DNA of 64,000 nucleotides from assembly GCA_030683005.1 (NCBI GenBank), contig JAUXMY010000023.1:62001-126000 (forward strand), written 5' to 3'. Source of the stretch: Caulobacter sp. (GTDB lineage Bacteria; Pseudomonadota; Alphaproteobacteria; Caulobacterales; Caulobacteraceae). Within the stretch, counting starts at the first letter, position 1, and the number at the start of each line of letters is the position of its first letter. A program made the position numbers and the translations under genes. Shown here in pieces: positions 27,566 to 36,541 of the stretch. The notes below the pieces were generated by a model. That model had not been told where the DNA came from. It ran no database searches and saw only the letters and a list, made by a program, of their open reading frames with translations.

Positions 27566-28390
27566 CTACCCTTCCCGCTTGCTGTAGTCGGGCTCGCGCT
27601 TCTCCAGGAAGGCGCGGACGCCCTCGGCGAAGTCGCCGTCGCTGCTGGCCAGGATCTGGTTTCGGTCCTCCATGGCGATGGTCGCCTCCAGCCCGCCGGC
27701 GTCGATGGCGTGGTTCAGCGCCTCCTTGGTCAGCCGCAGGCCCAGCGGCGTGGCGTGCAGCATGTCCTTTACGAAGCCGGCCGCCTCGGCCGCGATGGCG
27801 TCGGGCTCGACCACGCGACTGACCAGACCCAGCTGGTAGGCCCGCTCGGCGTCGATGAAGCGGCCGGTCAGCATGTATTCTGCGGCGACCGAGCTGCCGA
27901 CCATGCGTGGCAGGAAGTAGCTGACGCCGATGTCGTTGGCCGACAGGCCGATGCGGATGAAGGCGGCGTTCATGCGGGTGCGCGGCGTGGCGATCCGCAC
28001 GTCGCTGGCCAGGGCCAGGGCGAAGCCGCCGCCGCTGGCCGCGCCGTCGACGCAGGCGATGATCGGTTGCGGGCAGCGGCGCATGGCGATGACGATCTCG
28101 CTGATCGAGCGCTGGGCGTCGAGGCCCGCGCCGATGCTGCGCTGGCTGTTGCCGTCGCTACGTTCCTTCAGGTCGAGGCCGGCGCTGAACGCCCTGCCCG
28201 CCCCACTCAGCACCACGACGCGCACGTCGCGCCGCCAGTAGAGGCCGACGAAGAAGTCGCGGAGCTCGGCGACCAGCCTGCGGTTCAGCGCATTGAGGCT
28301 GTCGGGCCGGTTCATGGTCGCCCAGATGACGTCGCCCTCGTGGCGGATCTCGAGGTGCTCGTAAGGTTCGCTGGCTTGAAGAACGCTCAT
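27566..28390 (-). CDS. Enoyl-CoA hydratase/isomerase family protein
   Basis: A 274-aa crotonase. The oxyanion-hole block AFSAGLDLKERS and DGAASGGGFALALASDVRIAT are clear, and NAAFIRIGLSANDIGVSYFLPRMVG covers the catalytic region, where an Asp replaces the usual second Glu. Substrate is unknown. Its ATG overlaps the stop of the SDR gene upstream by four bases, so the two are co-transcribed and probably act on one CoA-ester pathway with the nearby acyl-CoA dehydrogenases. Confidence 0.88.
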   Translation of the reverse strand: MSVLQASEPYEHLEIRHEGDVIWATMNRPDSLNALNRRLVAELRDFFVGLYWRRDVRVVVLSGAGRAFSAGLDLKERSDGNSQRSIGAGLDAQRSISEIVIAMRRCPQPIIACVDGAASGGGFALALASDVRIATPRTRMNAAFIRIGLSANDIGVSYFLPRMVGSSVAAEYMLTGRFIDAERAYQLGLVSRVVEPDAIAAEAAGFVKDMLHATPLGLRLTKEALNHAIDAGGLEATIAMEDRNQILASSDGDFAEGVRAFLEKREPDYSKREG

Positions 28391-29160
28391 CGGGTCTGAC
28401 CTCCGTCGACGGGAACAATGGCCCCGTGCACAAAACTGGCTTTCTCACTCATCAGGAACGCCGCGACCGTGCCGATCTCCTCGGGCAGTCCGTAGCGTTT
28501 CATCGGCACCTCGCGGTTGATCCAGCGCTGCCAGTTGTCCGCGCGCGGGCCGTCCATCCGCTCCTGCCAGGTCCCGCCCGGGAAGATGATGTTCCCCGGC
28601 GCGATGGCGTTGACCCGAACGTTGCTGGGGCCGGTGATCTTCGCCAGCTCCTTGGCCATGTGGTTCATCGCTGCCTTGGCGGTGCCGTAGGTCATCGGCG
28701 TGCCGAGGGCGCCCAGGCCGGCGATGGAACTGATGAACAGGATCGAGCCCTCGCGGCGCGGCTCCATGCGCCGGTAGGCGCCGCGGGCCAGCCGCCAGGC
28801 CGAGCCGAGATTCTGAGAGAAGCCGGCGTCCCAGGTCTCGTCATCGACCTCCGCGCCAGGCGGGCACGGGTGCAGGCCGACGTTGGCGACCGCGCCATGG
28901 ATGGGCCCCAGCGCCTCTTCCGTGCCGGCGAGCGCCTTCTCGATGGTGGCGGTGTCGCGCAGGTCGCCGGCCATGGCCCAGAGGTTCTCGGCGCCATAGC
29001 GGGCGGCCAGGTCCTGGCGGGTCTCCTCCAGCGCCTCGGCGCCACGGGCGGTGATGGCCACCTTCGCTCCCTCGGCCAGACAGGCCTCGACGATGCCAAG
29101 GCCGATGCCCCGGCTGGCCCCGGCTACGAAGATGGTCTTGCCCTTGAGTCCGAGGTCCAT
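28387..29160 (-). CDS. SDR family oxidoreductase
   Basis: A 257-aa short-chain dehydrogenase. The nucleotide motif GASRGIGLG near residue 14, an NVGLHP segment where NNAG is usual, and the YGTAKAAMNH active-site Tyr/Lys are seen. The C-terminus reads FVHGAIVPVDGGQ. The start at 29160 (MDLGLKGKT) is right for the family; a longer frame upstream is not conserved-looking. It is coupled to the hydratase gene. Confidence 0.9.
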   Translation of the reverse strand: MDLGLKGKTIFVAGASRGIGLGIVEACLAEGAKVAITARGAEALEETRQDLAARYGAENLWAMAGDLRDTATIEKALAGTEEALGPIHGAVANVGLHPCPPGAEVDDETWDAGFSQNLGSAWRLARGAYRRMEPRREGSILFISSIAGLGALGTPMTYGTAKAAMNHMAKELAKITGPSNVRVNAIAPGNIIFPGGTWQERMDGPRADNWQRWINREVPMKRYGLPEEIGTVAAFLMSEKASFVHGAIVPVDGGQTR

Positions 29161-29236
29161 GCCGGCGTTTCCCTGTGCGTCCTGTCGTTGGCGCCCATCT
29201 GGCGCCCGCGACCCAGCGTCAGGCAAGGGCGGGCTG

Positions 29237-29563
29237 TCAGCCGCCGTCGGCGTCCACGACGATGGCCACCGTCTTGCCGCGCGACAGCGGATCCCAGCCG
29301 GCCTCGATGGCCGAGGCGATGGCCCGCGCCACCAGTTCCGGCTTGATCTGCGCGGGTTTGAGCATCGGCAGGCCGTAGGCGGGCTGATGGCCGGCCGGGA
29401 ACTCCACCACCGCCTCGCGCTGGCCTTCGGCGTGGCGCACGGCCAGCGCCATGCCCTGCCAGCCCCGGGTGTCGCTGGACCACTGCGGCTGGCGTTGAAG
29501 GCGCCAGACATAGGGCTCTCCGCCGACCTCGATCTCGAATTCAGGAGCCTGTTTCTTCGCCAT
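29237..29563 (-). CDS. Conserved hypothetical protein
   Basis: A 108-aa protein, MAKKQAPEFEIEVGGEPYVWRL at the start. The alternating aromatic and basic residues in the first half suggest beta structure, and a helical GKTVAIVVDADGG end follows. I recognise no family. It lies between the divergent acyl-CoA dehydrogenase gene and the SDR gene, on the SDR strand. Confidence 0.6.
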   Translation of the reverse strand: MAKKQAPEFEIEVGGEPYVWRLQRQPQWSSDTRGWQGMALAVRHAEGQREAVVEFPAGHQPAYGLPMLKPAQIKPELVARAIASAIEAGWDPLSRGKTVAIVVDADGG

Positions 29564-29698
29564 GACAGGCAGTTAGCGCGGACTGCGGGCGCGGGATACC
29601 CCGGCGCTGAGCGAACAGCCCTTGGCTAACCCCGCGTGAGGGCGTTCAACGTGAGTCACGACAGACCGGCGAGCCGCGCCGGCGACGGGAGGCCTCAC

Positions 29699-30823
29699 GT
29701 GAATTTCGACTTCTCTGACGACCAGAAACAGCTGCGCGACCAGGCCCGGCGCTTCCTCGCCGACCGCTGCAGCCCCGCCGCCGTGCGGGCCGTGCTCGAG
29801 GGCGAGCAATCCTTTGACGCCGAGCTCTGGAAGGGGTTGGGGGAAATGGGCTTCCTGGGCGCCGCCATTCCCGAGGCCTACGGCGGCGTCGGCCTTGGCC
29901 ATCTGGAGCTCTGCGTGATCGCCGAGGAGCTGGGCCGCGCCCTGGCCCCCGTGCCGATGGCCTCGTCCATCTATCAGGCCGCCGAGGCGCTGATGCTGGC
30001 GGGCACGGAAGACCAGAAGCAGGCCTGGCTGCCGAAGCTGGCCTCCGGCGAGGCCATCGGCACGATGGCCCTGGCCGAGGGCATGGGGCGGGCGACCGAA
30101 AAGTCCATCAAAGCAACGGTCTCGGCCGGCAAGCTGAGCGGCGTGAAGTCGCCGGTGGCCGACGGTGACATCGCCGACCTCGCCATCGTCGCGGCCCGCG
30201 AGGGCGGCAAGGTTTCGCTCTACCTGGTCGACCTCAGTAGCGCGGGCGTGACCCGCGAGACGCTGGACAGCATCGACCCGACCCGCGGCCAGGCCGCCCT
30301 CACCTTCAAGGACGCCCCGGCCCAGCTGCTGGGCGTGGCCGGCGACGGCTGGCGCTTGGCGTCGGAGGTGCTGGACCACGCCGCGGTGCTGGTCGCCTTC
30401 GAACAGGTCGGCGGCAGCGACCGCGCGCTGGAGATGGGCCGCGACTATGCGCTGGACCGTATGGCGTTCGGCCGCCCCATCGGCTCGTTCCAGGCGGTGA
30501 AGCATCTGCTGGCCGACATGTATGTGTCGGCGACCCTGGCCCGCTCCAACGCCTACTACGGCGCCTGGGCGCTTTCGACCGGCGCGGCGGAGCTGCCGGT
30601 GGCGGCGGCCACCGCGCGGGTCTCGGCCACCCAGTCCTTCCAGCACTGCGCCAAGAACAACATCCAGGTGCACGGCGGCATGGGCTTCACCTGGGCCTTC
30701 GACTGCCACCTCTTCTATCGCCGCAGCAACGGCCTGGCCCTGGCGCTGGGCTCGCAATCGACCTGGGAAGACCTGCTGATCGACCGCCTGCGCCAGCGCA
30801 ACGACGCCCCGGCCGCGGCCTGA
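29699..30823 (+). CDS. Acyl-CoA dehydrogenase family protein (Glu-lacking partner)
   Basis: A 374-aa acyl-CoA dehydrogenase fold: FSDDQKQLRDQARRFL at the N-terminus, TMALAEG and IHGGMGF-like VHGGMGFTWAFD later. The position of the catalytic base, usually EGT-EI in the C-terminal part, here reads LGSQSTWEDL, so the Glu is missing. A GTG at 29699 with GGGAGG upstream is the likely start. It is followed 15 bases later by a second dehydrogenase with the Glu, the pattern of heteromeric dehydrogenases such as those for steroid side chains. Confidence 0.88.
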   Translation: MNFDFSDDQKQLRDQARRFLADRCSPAAVRAVLEGEQSFDAELWKGLGEMGFLGAAIPEAYGGVGLGHLELCVIAEELGRALAPVPMASSIYQAAEALMLAGTEDQKQAWLPKLASGEAIGTMALAEGMGRATEKSIKATVSAGKLSGVKSPVADGDIADLAIVAAREGGKVSLYLVDLSSAGVTRETLDSIDPTRGQAALTFKDAPAQLLGVAGDGWRLASEVLDHAAVLVAFEQVGGSDRALEMGRDYALDRMAFGRPIGSFQAVKHLLADMYVSATLARSNAYYGAWALSTGAAELPVAAATARVSATQSFQHCAKNNIQVHGGMGFTWAFDCHLFYRRSNGLALALGSQSTWEDLLIDRLRQRNDAPAAA

Positions 30824-30838
30824 TTTCGGAGCAAGATC

Positions 30839-32095
30839 ATGAACTTCGACGATACACCTGAAGAAGCCGCCTTCCGCGCCGTCGCCCGCGACTGGATCCA
30901 GGCCAACGCCCCGAAGGAACTCGAAGCCGAGCTGAAGGGCGGCGGGTTCGGCAACAACGGCCTCAAGAGCGTCGACCCGATCCAGGTCGCCAAGGCCTGG
31001 CAGAAGAAGAAGGCCGACGCCGGCTGGGCCTGCCTGCACTGGCCGAAAGAGTACGGCGGCCGCGGCGCCACGCCGATCGAGCGGGTGATCTGGGGCCAGG
31101 AAGAGGGCGTCTACGGCGCGCTCAGCGGCCTGTTCATCATCGGCCACGGCATGTGCGGCCCGACGGTGATGGCTTGGGCCGACGAGGCGACCAAGCAGCG
31201 GCTGCTGCCGCCGCTGGCGGCCGGAGAACACATCTGGTGCCAGCTGTTCAGCGAACCGGCCGGCGGCTCCGACCTCGCCGGTCTGCGCACGGCGGCGATT
31301 CCGGCCACGGACGGGTCCGGCGACTGGATCATCAACGGGCAGAAGATCTGGACCAGCGGCGCCCAGCACAGCGACTACGGCATTGTCATCACCCGCACCG
31401 ATCCGAACGTGGCCAAGCACAAGGGCCTGACCATGTTCTGGATCGACATGAAGTCGCCGGGCATCGACATCCGGCCGATCAAGCAGGCCAACGGCCAGTC
31501 GGGCTTCAACGAGGTCTATTTCACCGACGTCCGCATCCCCGACAGTCAGCGCCTGGGCGCCGTCGGCGACGGCTGGAAGGTGTCGCTGACCACCCTGATG
31601 AACGAGCGGCTGTCGATCGGCTCGGGCATGCCGACCGGCTTCCCCGAACTGTTCGACTTCTGCATGAACCTGCAGACCGAGGACGGCCTGGCCATCGAGG
31701 ACCGCTCGGTCCGTTCGCGGCTGGCGCAGTACGCCGTCAAGGCCAGCGGTCTGAAGTACACCGGCATGCGGGCCATCTCCGCCCTCTCCAAGGGCGAGAC
31801 CCCGGGACCGGAGAACTCGATCGGCAAGCTGGTGGCCGGCGCGACCATGCAGGAACTGGCGATGTTCGCGCTGGACCTGCAGGGCCAGGGCGGCGTGGTC
31901 TCCGATCCGGAGATCGCCGCGGCCGGCGCCCGCTTCCAGCAGATGCTGTTGCGCAGCCCCGCCACCCGCGTCGAGGGCGGCACCGACGAGATCCTGCGCA
32001 ACATCATCGCCGAACGGGTGCTGGGCCTGCCCGGCGACATCCGCGTCGACAAGGACGTGGCGTTCAAGGACATCCCGACCAGCGGGCGGGGCTAG
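30839..32095 (+). CDS. Acyl-CoA dehydrogenase family protein (catalytic partner)
   Basis: A 418-aa flavoprotein. FAD-binding motifs LFSEPAGGSDLAGLRT and IINGQKIWTSGAQHSDYG are clear, and the C-terminal RVEGGTDEILRNIIAERVLGLP holds the catalytic Glu. It probably forms a heteromer with the previous gene, each subunit contributing part of the active site. Natural substrates of such pairs are CoA esters of steroid or branched side chains. No other steroid genes are visible, so the substrate remains open. Confidence 0.9.
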   Translation: MNFDDTPEEAAFRAVARDWIQANAPKELEAELKGGGFGNNGLKSVDPIQVAKAWQKKKADAGWACLHWPKEYGGRGATPIERVIWGQEEGVYGALSGLFIIGHGMCGPTVMAWADEATKQRLLPPLAAGEHIWCQLFSEPAGGSDLAGLRTAAIPATDGSGDWIINGQKIWTSGAQHSDYGIVITRTDPNVAKHKGLTMFWIDMKSPGIDIRPIKQANGQSGFNEVYFTDVRIPDSQRLGAVGDGWKVSLTTLMNERLSIGSGMPTGFPELFDFCMNLQTEDGLAIEDRSVRSRLAQYAVKASGLKYTGMRAISALSKGETPGPENSIGKLVAGATMQELAMFALDLQGQGGVVSDPEIAAAGARFQQMLLRSPATRVEGGTDEILRNIIAERVLGLPGDIRVDKDVAFKDIPTSGRG

Positions 32096-32101
32096 CAGCT
32101 C

Positions 32102-32131
32102 AGGGACAGACACCTCCCGGTGTCTGTCCCT
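32102..32131. repeat. GGGACAGACACC hairpin after the dehydrogenase pair
   Basis: Thirteen-base arms AGGGACAGACACC and GGTGTCTGTCCCT (32102-32114, 32119-32131) pair perfectly around TCCC, seven bases after the dehydrogenase stop. The same 13-mer occurs at 49323-49369. It could work as a terminator and as a REP. Confidence 0.7.
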
Positions 32132-32290
32132 CACCACCCCGTTCAGCGAACAGATCCGCCAAAACCACAACGCTCCCAACGCTTTGTCGGCCATCCGACA
32201 CAGCAGAAGCTGAGACTCGTTCTCACGGAACCAGCCGCCGGATTCACGTCTTTTCCCGCCAGCACAGCCCGTGCCGAGGGAGACCACATC

Positions 32291-32878
32291 ATGGCCGACA
32301 CGCCGCAAACCCAGGACGCCATCGCCCTGCTGAAGGCTGACCACCGCAAGGTCGAGGCGCTGTTCGCCAGCTTCGAGAGCGCCCGGGGCGCCGAGCGCAA
32401 GCAGAAGCTGGTCCAGCAGATCTGCACCGAACTGACCGTCCACACGATCCTCGAGGAAGAGATCTTCTATCCGGCCTGCAAGGGCGCGGTGGAGGAAGAC
32501 CTGCTCGCCGAAGCCTATGTCGAGCATGACGGCGCCAAGGTGCTGATCGCCGAGCTGCTGGCCAGCGCGCCGGACGAGGAGTTCTACGACGCCAAGGTCA
32601 AGGTGCTCAGCGAACAGATCGAGCACCACGTCGAAGAGGAGGAAAAGCGCGTCGAGGGCATGTTCTCCCAGGCCCGCAAGGCCGGCCTCGACATGGACGC
32701 CCTTGCCGACCGCATGCGGGCCCGCAAGGAAGCCCTGACCGCGCAGTTCGAGGCCCAGGGCCTGCCTGCGCCGGAGACCCGCAGCTTCACCGGCCACGAC
32801 ATGGTCGAGGGGGATGTGGTCGACGATGAAACAGGTGGCCGTCCGGCGACCGACGAACCGCGCGCGCGGCTGACCTGA
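32291..32878 (+). CDS. Hemerythrin-domain protein
   Basis: A 195-aa helical protein with an HHE cation-binding domain. The iron-ligand His and Glu residues appear in KADHRKVEALF, ELTVHTILEEEIFYPA, YVEHDGAKVLI and IEHHVEEEEKRVE. It likely binds O2, NO or iron. The ATG at 32291 is the conserved start; the frame opens further upstream but that part reads as non-coding. GGAAC (32228-32232) followed after 15 bases by CGTC is close to, but not within, the general-stress EcfG promoter spacing. Confidence 0.88.
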   Translation: MADTPQTQDAIALLKADHRKVEALFASFESARGAERKQKLVQQICTELTVHTILEEEIFYPACKGAVEEDLLAEAYVEHDGAKVLIAELLASAPDEEFYDAKVKVLSEQIEHHVEEEEKRVEGMFSQARKAGLDMDALADRMRARKEALTAQFEAQGLPAPETRSFTGHDMVEGDVVDDETGGRPATDEPRARLT

Positions 32879-32890
32879 AGAGCCGCGGTC

Positions 32891-33073
32891 ATGTCTGACG
32901 ACGACAAGCAAAGCGCCGGGCGCAAGGCCAACGAGGCCCTGCCGCCCGGCCGCCGCGACGGCCAGAGTTCCGACGAGAAGATCGCGGAAATCGGCAAGTC
33001 CGCCCGCACCCGTCCCGGTCCCGACGACGTCCACCCCGACGAGATCGGCGACACGTTCAAGAAGCAGCCCTGA
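32891..33073 (+). CDS. Small hydrophilic protein
   Basis: A 60-aa, charged, low-complexity protein without membrane segment or known motif. It lies 12 bases after the hemerythrin gene and 12 before the SDR gene on the same strand, so it is part of that transcript. The composition (Asp, Lys, Pro, Gly) suggests disorder, as in small stress proteins. Confidence 0.65.
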   Translation: MSDDDKQSAGRKANEALPPGRRDGQSSDEKIAEIGKSARTRPGPDDVHPDEIGDTFKKQP

Positions 33074-33085
33074 CAGAGGTTCGCC

Positions 33086-34069
33086 ATGACTACGGCTGAA
33101 CAGGCCGCTGACAAGACCGCCGCCAGGCAGCGGAAGATCCAGGACCAGGTCGACAGGACGGACGCCAGGGCCGGCAAGGCCGGGGGTGAAGAGAGGTCCT
33201 TCGCCATGCAGGCCGGGGCCCGGGACTACCCCGTCCCGCCCCTGCCCGCTCAGCATATCGACAAGCCGGGCTCCGAGGCCGAACTCGAACTGCAGCCGAT
33301 GTACGACGCCCCCTACTACGAGGGTTCGAACAAGCTGAAAGGCAAGGCGGCGATCATCACCGGCGGCGACAGCGGCATCGGCCGCGCCGTCGCCGTCCTC
33401 TACGCCCGTGAAGGCGCCGATGTCGCCATCCTGCATCTGGACGAAGACGAGGACGCCGCCGAGACGAAGCGCGCGGTAGAGGCCGAGGGCCGCCAGTGTC
33501 TGGTCATCGCCGGCGACGTGCGGGACCGGGGCTTCTGCCGGGATGCCGTGGCGAAGGTGGTGAAGGCTTTTGGACGTCTCGACATCCTGGTCAACAACGC
33601 CGCCTTCCAGATCCATACGGTCGCCTTCGAGGATCTGACAGAGGAACACTTCGACGAGACGCTGAAGACCAACCTCTACGGTTATTTCCACATGGCCCAG
33701 GCGGCCGTGCCGCACCTGAAGGCGGGGTCAGCGATCATCAACACCGGCTCGATCACCGGCATCGACGGCAGCAAGGAACTGGTCGACTACAGCATGACCA
33801 AGGGCGGCATCCACGCCTTCACCCGCGCCCTGTCCGGCAACCTGCTGGAGAAGGGCATCCGGGTGAACTGCGTCGCGCCCGGCCCGGTGTGGACGCCGTT
33901 GAACCCCAGCGACAAACAGGCCGAGGACGTAGCGGAGTTCGGCGCCAAGGCGAAGATGGGCCGCCCGGCGCAGCCCGAGGAGATCGCGCCGGCCTACGTC
34001 TTCCTCGCCTCGCCCCAGCTCTCCAGCTACATCACCGGCGAGATCCTGCCGGTCATCGGCGGGTATTGA
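33086..34069 (+). CDS. SDR, general-stress/YghA-type
   Basis: A 327-aa long SDR. A ~60-aa N-terminal extension with RDYPVPPLPAQHIDKPGSEAEL precedes the Rossmann motif TGGDSGIGRAVAVL and the YSMTKGGIHA active site, and LPVIGGY ends it. This layout is that of YghA/YdaD-like stress dehydrogenases. It may act on aldehydes or sugars. It is the last gene of the hemerythrin group. Confidence 0.85.
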   Translation: MTTAEQAADKTAARQRKIQDQVDRTDARAGKAGGEERSFAMQAGARDYPVPPLPAQHIDKPGSEAELELQPMYDAPYYEGSNKLKGKAAIITGGDSGIGRAVAVLYAREGADVAILHLDEDEDAAETKRAVEAEGRQCLVIAGDVRDRGFCRDAVAKVVKAFGRLDILVNNAAFQIHTVAFEDLTEEHFDETLKTNLYGYFHMAQAAVPHLKAGSAIINTGSITGIDGSKELVDYSMTKGGIHAFTRALSGNLLEKGIRVNCVAPGPVWTPLNPSDKQAEDVAEFGAKAKMGRPAQPEEIAPAYVFLASPQLSSYITGEILPVIGGY

Positions 34070-34075
34070 AGGGTC

Positions 34076-34103
34076 GGGGACATGCACTTCAGTGCGTGTC
34101 CCC
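34076..34103. repeat. GGGGACA/TGTCCCC hairpin, copy B
   Basis: GGGGACATGCACTTCAGTGC leads to TGTCCCC at 34097-34103; the inner GCAC and GTGC also pair. It lies just after the SDR stop and overlaps the end of the small minus-strand ORF, so it is a bidirectional terminator or REP. It is closely similar to the copy at 7456-7483. Confidence 0.7.
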
Positions 34104-34298
34104 ATCGGCTTTCGCGTCCTGCGTCCCTCGCGACGCGGCCGCCTCGGCCTCCTCCCAGGCCTTTAGTAGCGCCAGCCTTTCGTCGATATGCCGATGCTTG
34201 GCTTCCAGCACGTCGGGACGGGAGTGGTAGGCGTACGCCGCCAGCTCTTCCGGCGAGAGCATCTCGGGCTGGTGGCGGCGGCGTCTGGGCTTGCTCAT
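34089..34298 (-). CDS. Small hypothetical protein
   Basis: A 69-aa protein, MSKPRRRRHQPEMLSPEEL at the start, with a basic head and a helical, acidic Ala-rich tail. The ATG at 34298 follows GGGAGACG; an earlier ATG at 34322 has no such site. The end of the gene overlaps the repeat palindrome, so its last codons are part of that structure. Real coding is probable but unproven. Confidence 0.5.
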   Translation of the reverse strand: MSKPRRRRHQPEMLSPEELAAYAYHSRPDVLEAKHRHIDERLALLKAWEEAEAAASRGTQDAKADGDTH

Positions 34299-34322
34299 TT
34301 CGCGTCTCCCGTGTCGTGACAC

Positions 34323-34971
34323 GGCTTCGCCGCCTCACGGGTTTTGCCGGTGAAGGTGGGGAGGTGGTGCGGAGCGCTCCGGGTTCACCCCGGAAGTCTG
34401 TGTGTGAACGTGCGAACTGGAGAAACCCAAAGCGCTCCGCGAAATCCGTTATCCGGAAGCCGCCGGTGGGCAGCGCTCTTAGCGCTTAGCCGGCAAAGCC
34501 TCCGACGGGCGGGCAAGGCAGCGGCCTCGTCCCGGACCGGATGAGTAACCCCCTCACCCCTGTCCCCGCTCGAACTCCATCCCGCCGCCGCAAGGTCGCT
34601 GGCCATGCACCCTCCCCGTGCGACGGGACAGGAGGAAGGATACGGGGGGTCGAAGGGGTGGGGGAAAAGATCATTCTATCCCCCTATCTCCGTCTCCCCG
34701 GCGAAGGCCGGGGCCCATACGGGGCAAGGGCTGGAGCGGCGGCGTGGATCCCGGCCTGCGCCGGGAAACCGGTGGATGGAGGCCGCGAGCATGCCTGCAC
34801 GTTCAACAAGGCCTGGGTCCTCGCGTCCGCGAAGATGAGCGGGGAGCTTTGAGGGCGGCGCCTCCCGCTCCACCCTACTCCGCAGGGTCCACCCTCCCAA
34901 TAAGGAGAGGATAGACGTTCTCCTTCCCCGCCCGCCCGCGCTATGACACCGGGTGCACTACGGAGGCTTGC
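34323..34971. other. 650-base intergenic region with repeat remnants
   Basis: No convincing gene. The stretch 34550-34660 holds a CCCCTCACCCCTGTCCCCG segment and later GGGACAGGAGGAAGG and GGGGTCGAAGGGGTGGGGG on the same strand, which pair imperfectly. A REP-like unit at about 34690-34780 carries CCCCGGCGAAGGCCGGGG and a second arm CCCGGCCTGCGCCGGG. The last 60 bases before the esterase would hold its promoter. Confidence 0.6.
34690..34780. repeat. CCCCGG-GAAGG-CCGGGG element, copy 1
   Basis: Two nested palindromes (CCCCGGCGAAGGCCGGGG near the left and CCCGGCCTGCGCCGGG near the right) enclose GGGCAAGGGCTGGAGCG and end with CCGGTGGAT. Copies with the same layout occur at about 41871-41965 and, in shorter form, at 50157-50248. 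Confidence 0.7.
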
Positions 34972-36534
34972 ATGCACGGACACATGACACGCCGGGGCGC
35001 GATGTTCGGGCTGGGCGCCGCCGCGCTGGCCACCCCGGCCGTGGCGAAACCTCGGCATTCAGCGCCGGTGGTGGCGACCGCATATGGCCGCGTGCGCGGC
35101 GCCCGCCACGACGGCCTGCTGGTCTTCAAGGGCGTCCGCTACGGCGCCGACACCGGGCCACGACGCTTCCAGCCGCCGCTGCCGCCGGCGCCGTGGAGCG
35201 ATATTCGCGACGCCCTCGCCCATGGTCAGGGCTCACCACAGCGCGGCCAGGGCGCCGACGGTCCGACCAGCGAGGACTGCCTGTTCCTCAATGTCTGGAC
35301 GCCCGGCGCCGATCAGGCCCGGCGACCGGTGATGGTTTACATCCACGGCGGAGCCTACAGCACCGGCTCGGGCTCCAGCCCGCTCTGGGACGGGACCCGG
35401 CTGGCCGGGCGGGGCGATGTGGTCGTCGTGACCCTGAACCACCGGCTGGGCGCGCTGGGCTATCTGTCGCTGGGCCGGCTTGGCGAAACCCGCTTCGCCG
35501 ACAGCGGCAATGCCGGGCAGATGGACCTGGTCCTGGCCCTGCAGTGGGTGCGGGACAATATCGCGGTCTTCGGAGGCGATCCGGGCAAGGTCATGGTCTT
35601 TGGCCAGTCCGGCGGCGGAGCCAAGATCGCCACCCTGATGGCCATGCCGGCCGCCCGGGGCCTGTTCCACCGCGCCGCGACCATGAGCGGTCAGCAGGTC
35701 ACCGCCTCGGGGCCTCTAAACGCCGAGCGTCGGGCGAGAACCTTTCTCGACGCGCTGAAGGCCACGCCGGACCAACTCGCAGCGCTGCCCGTCGAGGCGC
35801 TGGTCGAGGCCATGGGCGTGCGCGACCCGATCCTGCCGACCGGCTCGCTCTACTTCGGCCCGGTGCTCGATGACCGGTCGCTGACCCGCCACCCGTTCTG
35901 GCCGGACGCGCCGCCACAGTCGGCCGACATCCCTATGATCATCGGCAACACCCGCGACGAGACCCACGCCTTCCTCGGGGACGACGAGCGCAACCACCGC
36001 CTGAGCTGGGAGGAGCTGCCGGCCCGCCTCGGCCCCGAGCTGCGCGTCGACATCAGCCCCGAGACCGTGGTCGCCGAGTACCGCGCCCTCTATCCGGACT
36101 GGTCACCCAGCCAGGTGTTCTTCGCGGCCAGCACCGCCTCGCGATCCTGGCGCGCCGCCGTCATCGAGGCCGAGGCACGGGCGCGTCAGGGCAGCGGCGC
36201 CTTCGTCTACCAACTGGACTGGCGGGCCCCGAACGGCGCCGGCGCGCCGCACACGCTCGACATCCCGCTGGTATTCGGGACGCTGGACGCCCCGGGCTCG
36301 ATCACCGGCACGTCGGCCGACGCGACGGCGGTGTCGGACGCCATGCAGGACGCCTTCATCGCCTTCGCCCGACACGGGCGGCCGGACCACGCCGGCATCC
36401 CGGCCTGGGCGCCCTACGACCTGCCCGCCCGCCAGACGATGATCTTCGACGCCGCGCCGCGCATGACCGATGACCCGCGCGGCGGGGAGCGCGAGCTGTT
36501 CGCACGGGTTCCCTACATCCAGCCGGGGACCTGA
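34972..36534 (+). CDS. Type B carboxylesterase, Tat-exported
   Basis: A 520-aa esterase of the carboxylesterase type B family. The N-terminus MHGHMTRRGAMFGLGAAALATPAVA is a twin-arginine-like signal. EDCLFLNVWTPG, YIHGGAYSTGS, and the nucleophile FGQSGGGAKIATLM are family hallmarks. Its substrate may be an acyl or aromatic ester; lying next to a pectate lyase, action on esterified pectin is possible but not shown. It is convergent with the lyase, 7 bases apart. Confidence 0.92.
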   Translation: MHGHMTRRGAMFGLGAAALATPAVAKPRHSAPVVATAYGRVRGARHDGLLVFKGVRYGADTGPRRFQPPLPPAPWSDIRDALAHGQGSPQRGQGADGPTSEDCLFLNVWTPGADQARRPVMVYIHGGAYSTGSGSSPLWDGTRLAGRGDVVVVTLNHRLGALGYLSLGRLGETRFADSGNAGQMDLVLALQWVRDNIAVFGGDPGKVMVFGQSGGGAKIATLMAMPAARGLFHRAATMSGQQVTASGPLNAERRARTFLDALKATPDQLAALPVEALVEAMGVRDPILPTGSLYFGPVLDDRSLTRHPFWPDAPPQSADIPMIIGNTRDETHAFLGDDERNHRLSWEELPARLGPELRVDISPETVVAEYRALYPDWSPSQVFFAASTASRSWRAAVIEAEARARQGSGAFVYQLDWRAPNGAGAPHTLDIPLVFGTLDAPGSITGTSADATAVSDAMQDAFIAFARHGRPDHAGIPAWAPYDLPARQTMIFDAAPRMTDDPRGGERELFARVPYIQPGT

Positions 36535-36541
36535 CGGGGCT

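Noticed and set aside
29573..33715. Very long open frame (about 1380 codons) on the minus strand opposite the acyl-CoA dehydrogenase and hemerythrin genes
   Set aside because: It is antisense to four well-supported genes, has the His/Gly/Gln/Arg/Asp-rich composition of an antisense shadow in GC-rich DNA, and shows no domain.
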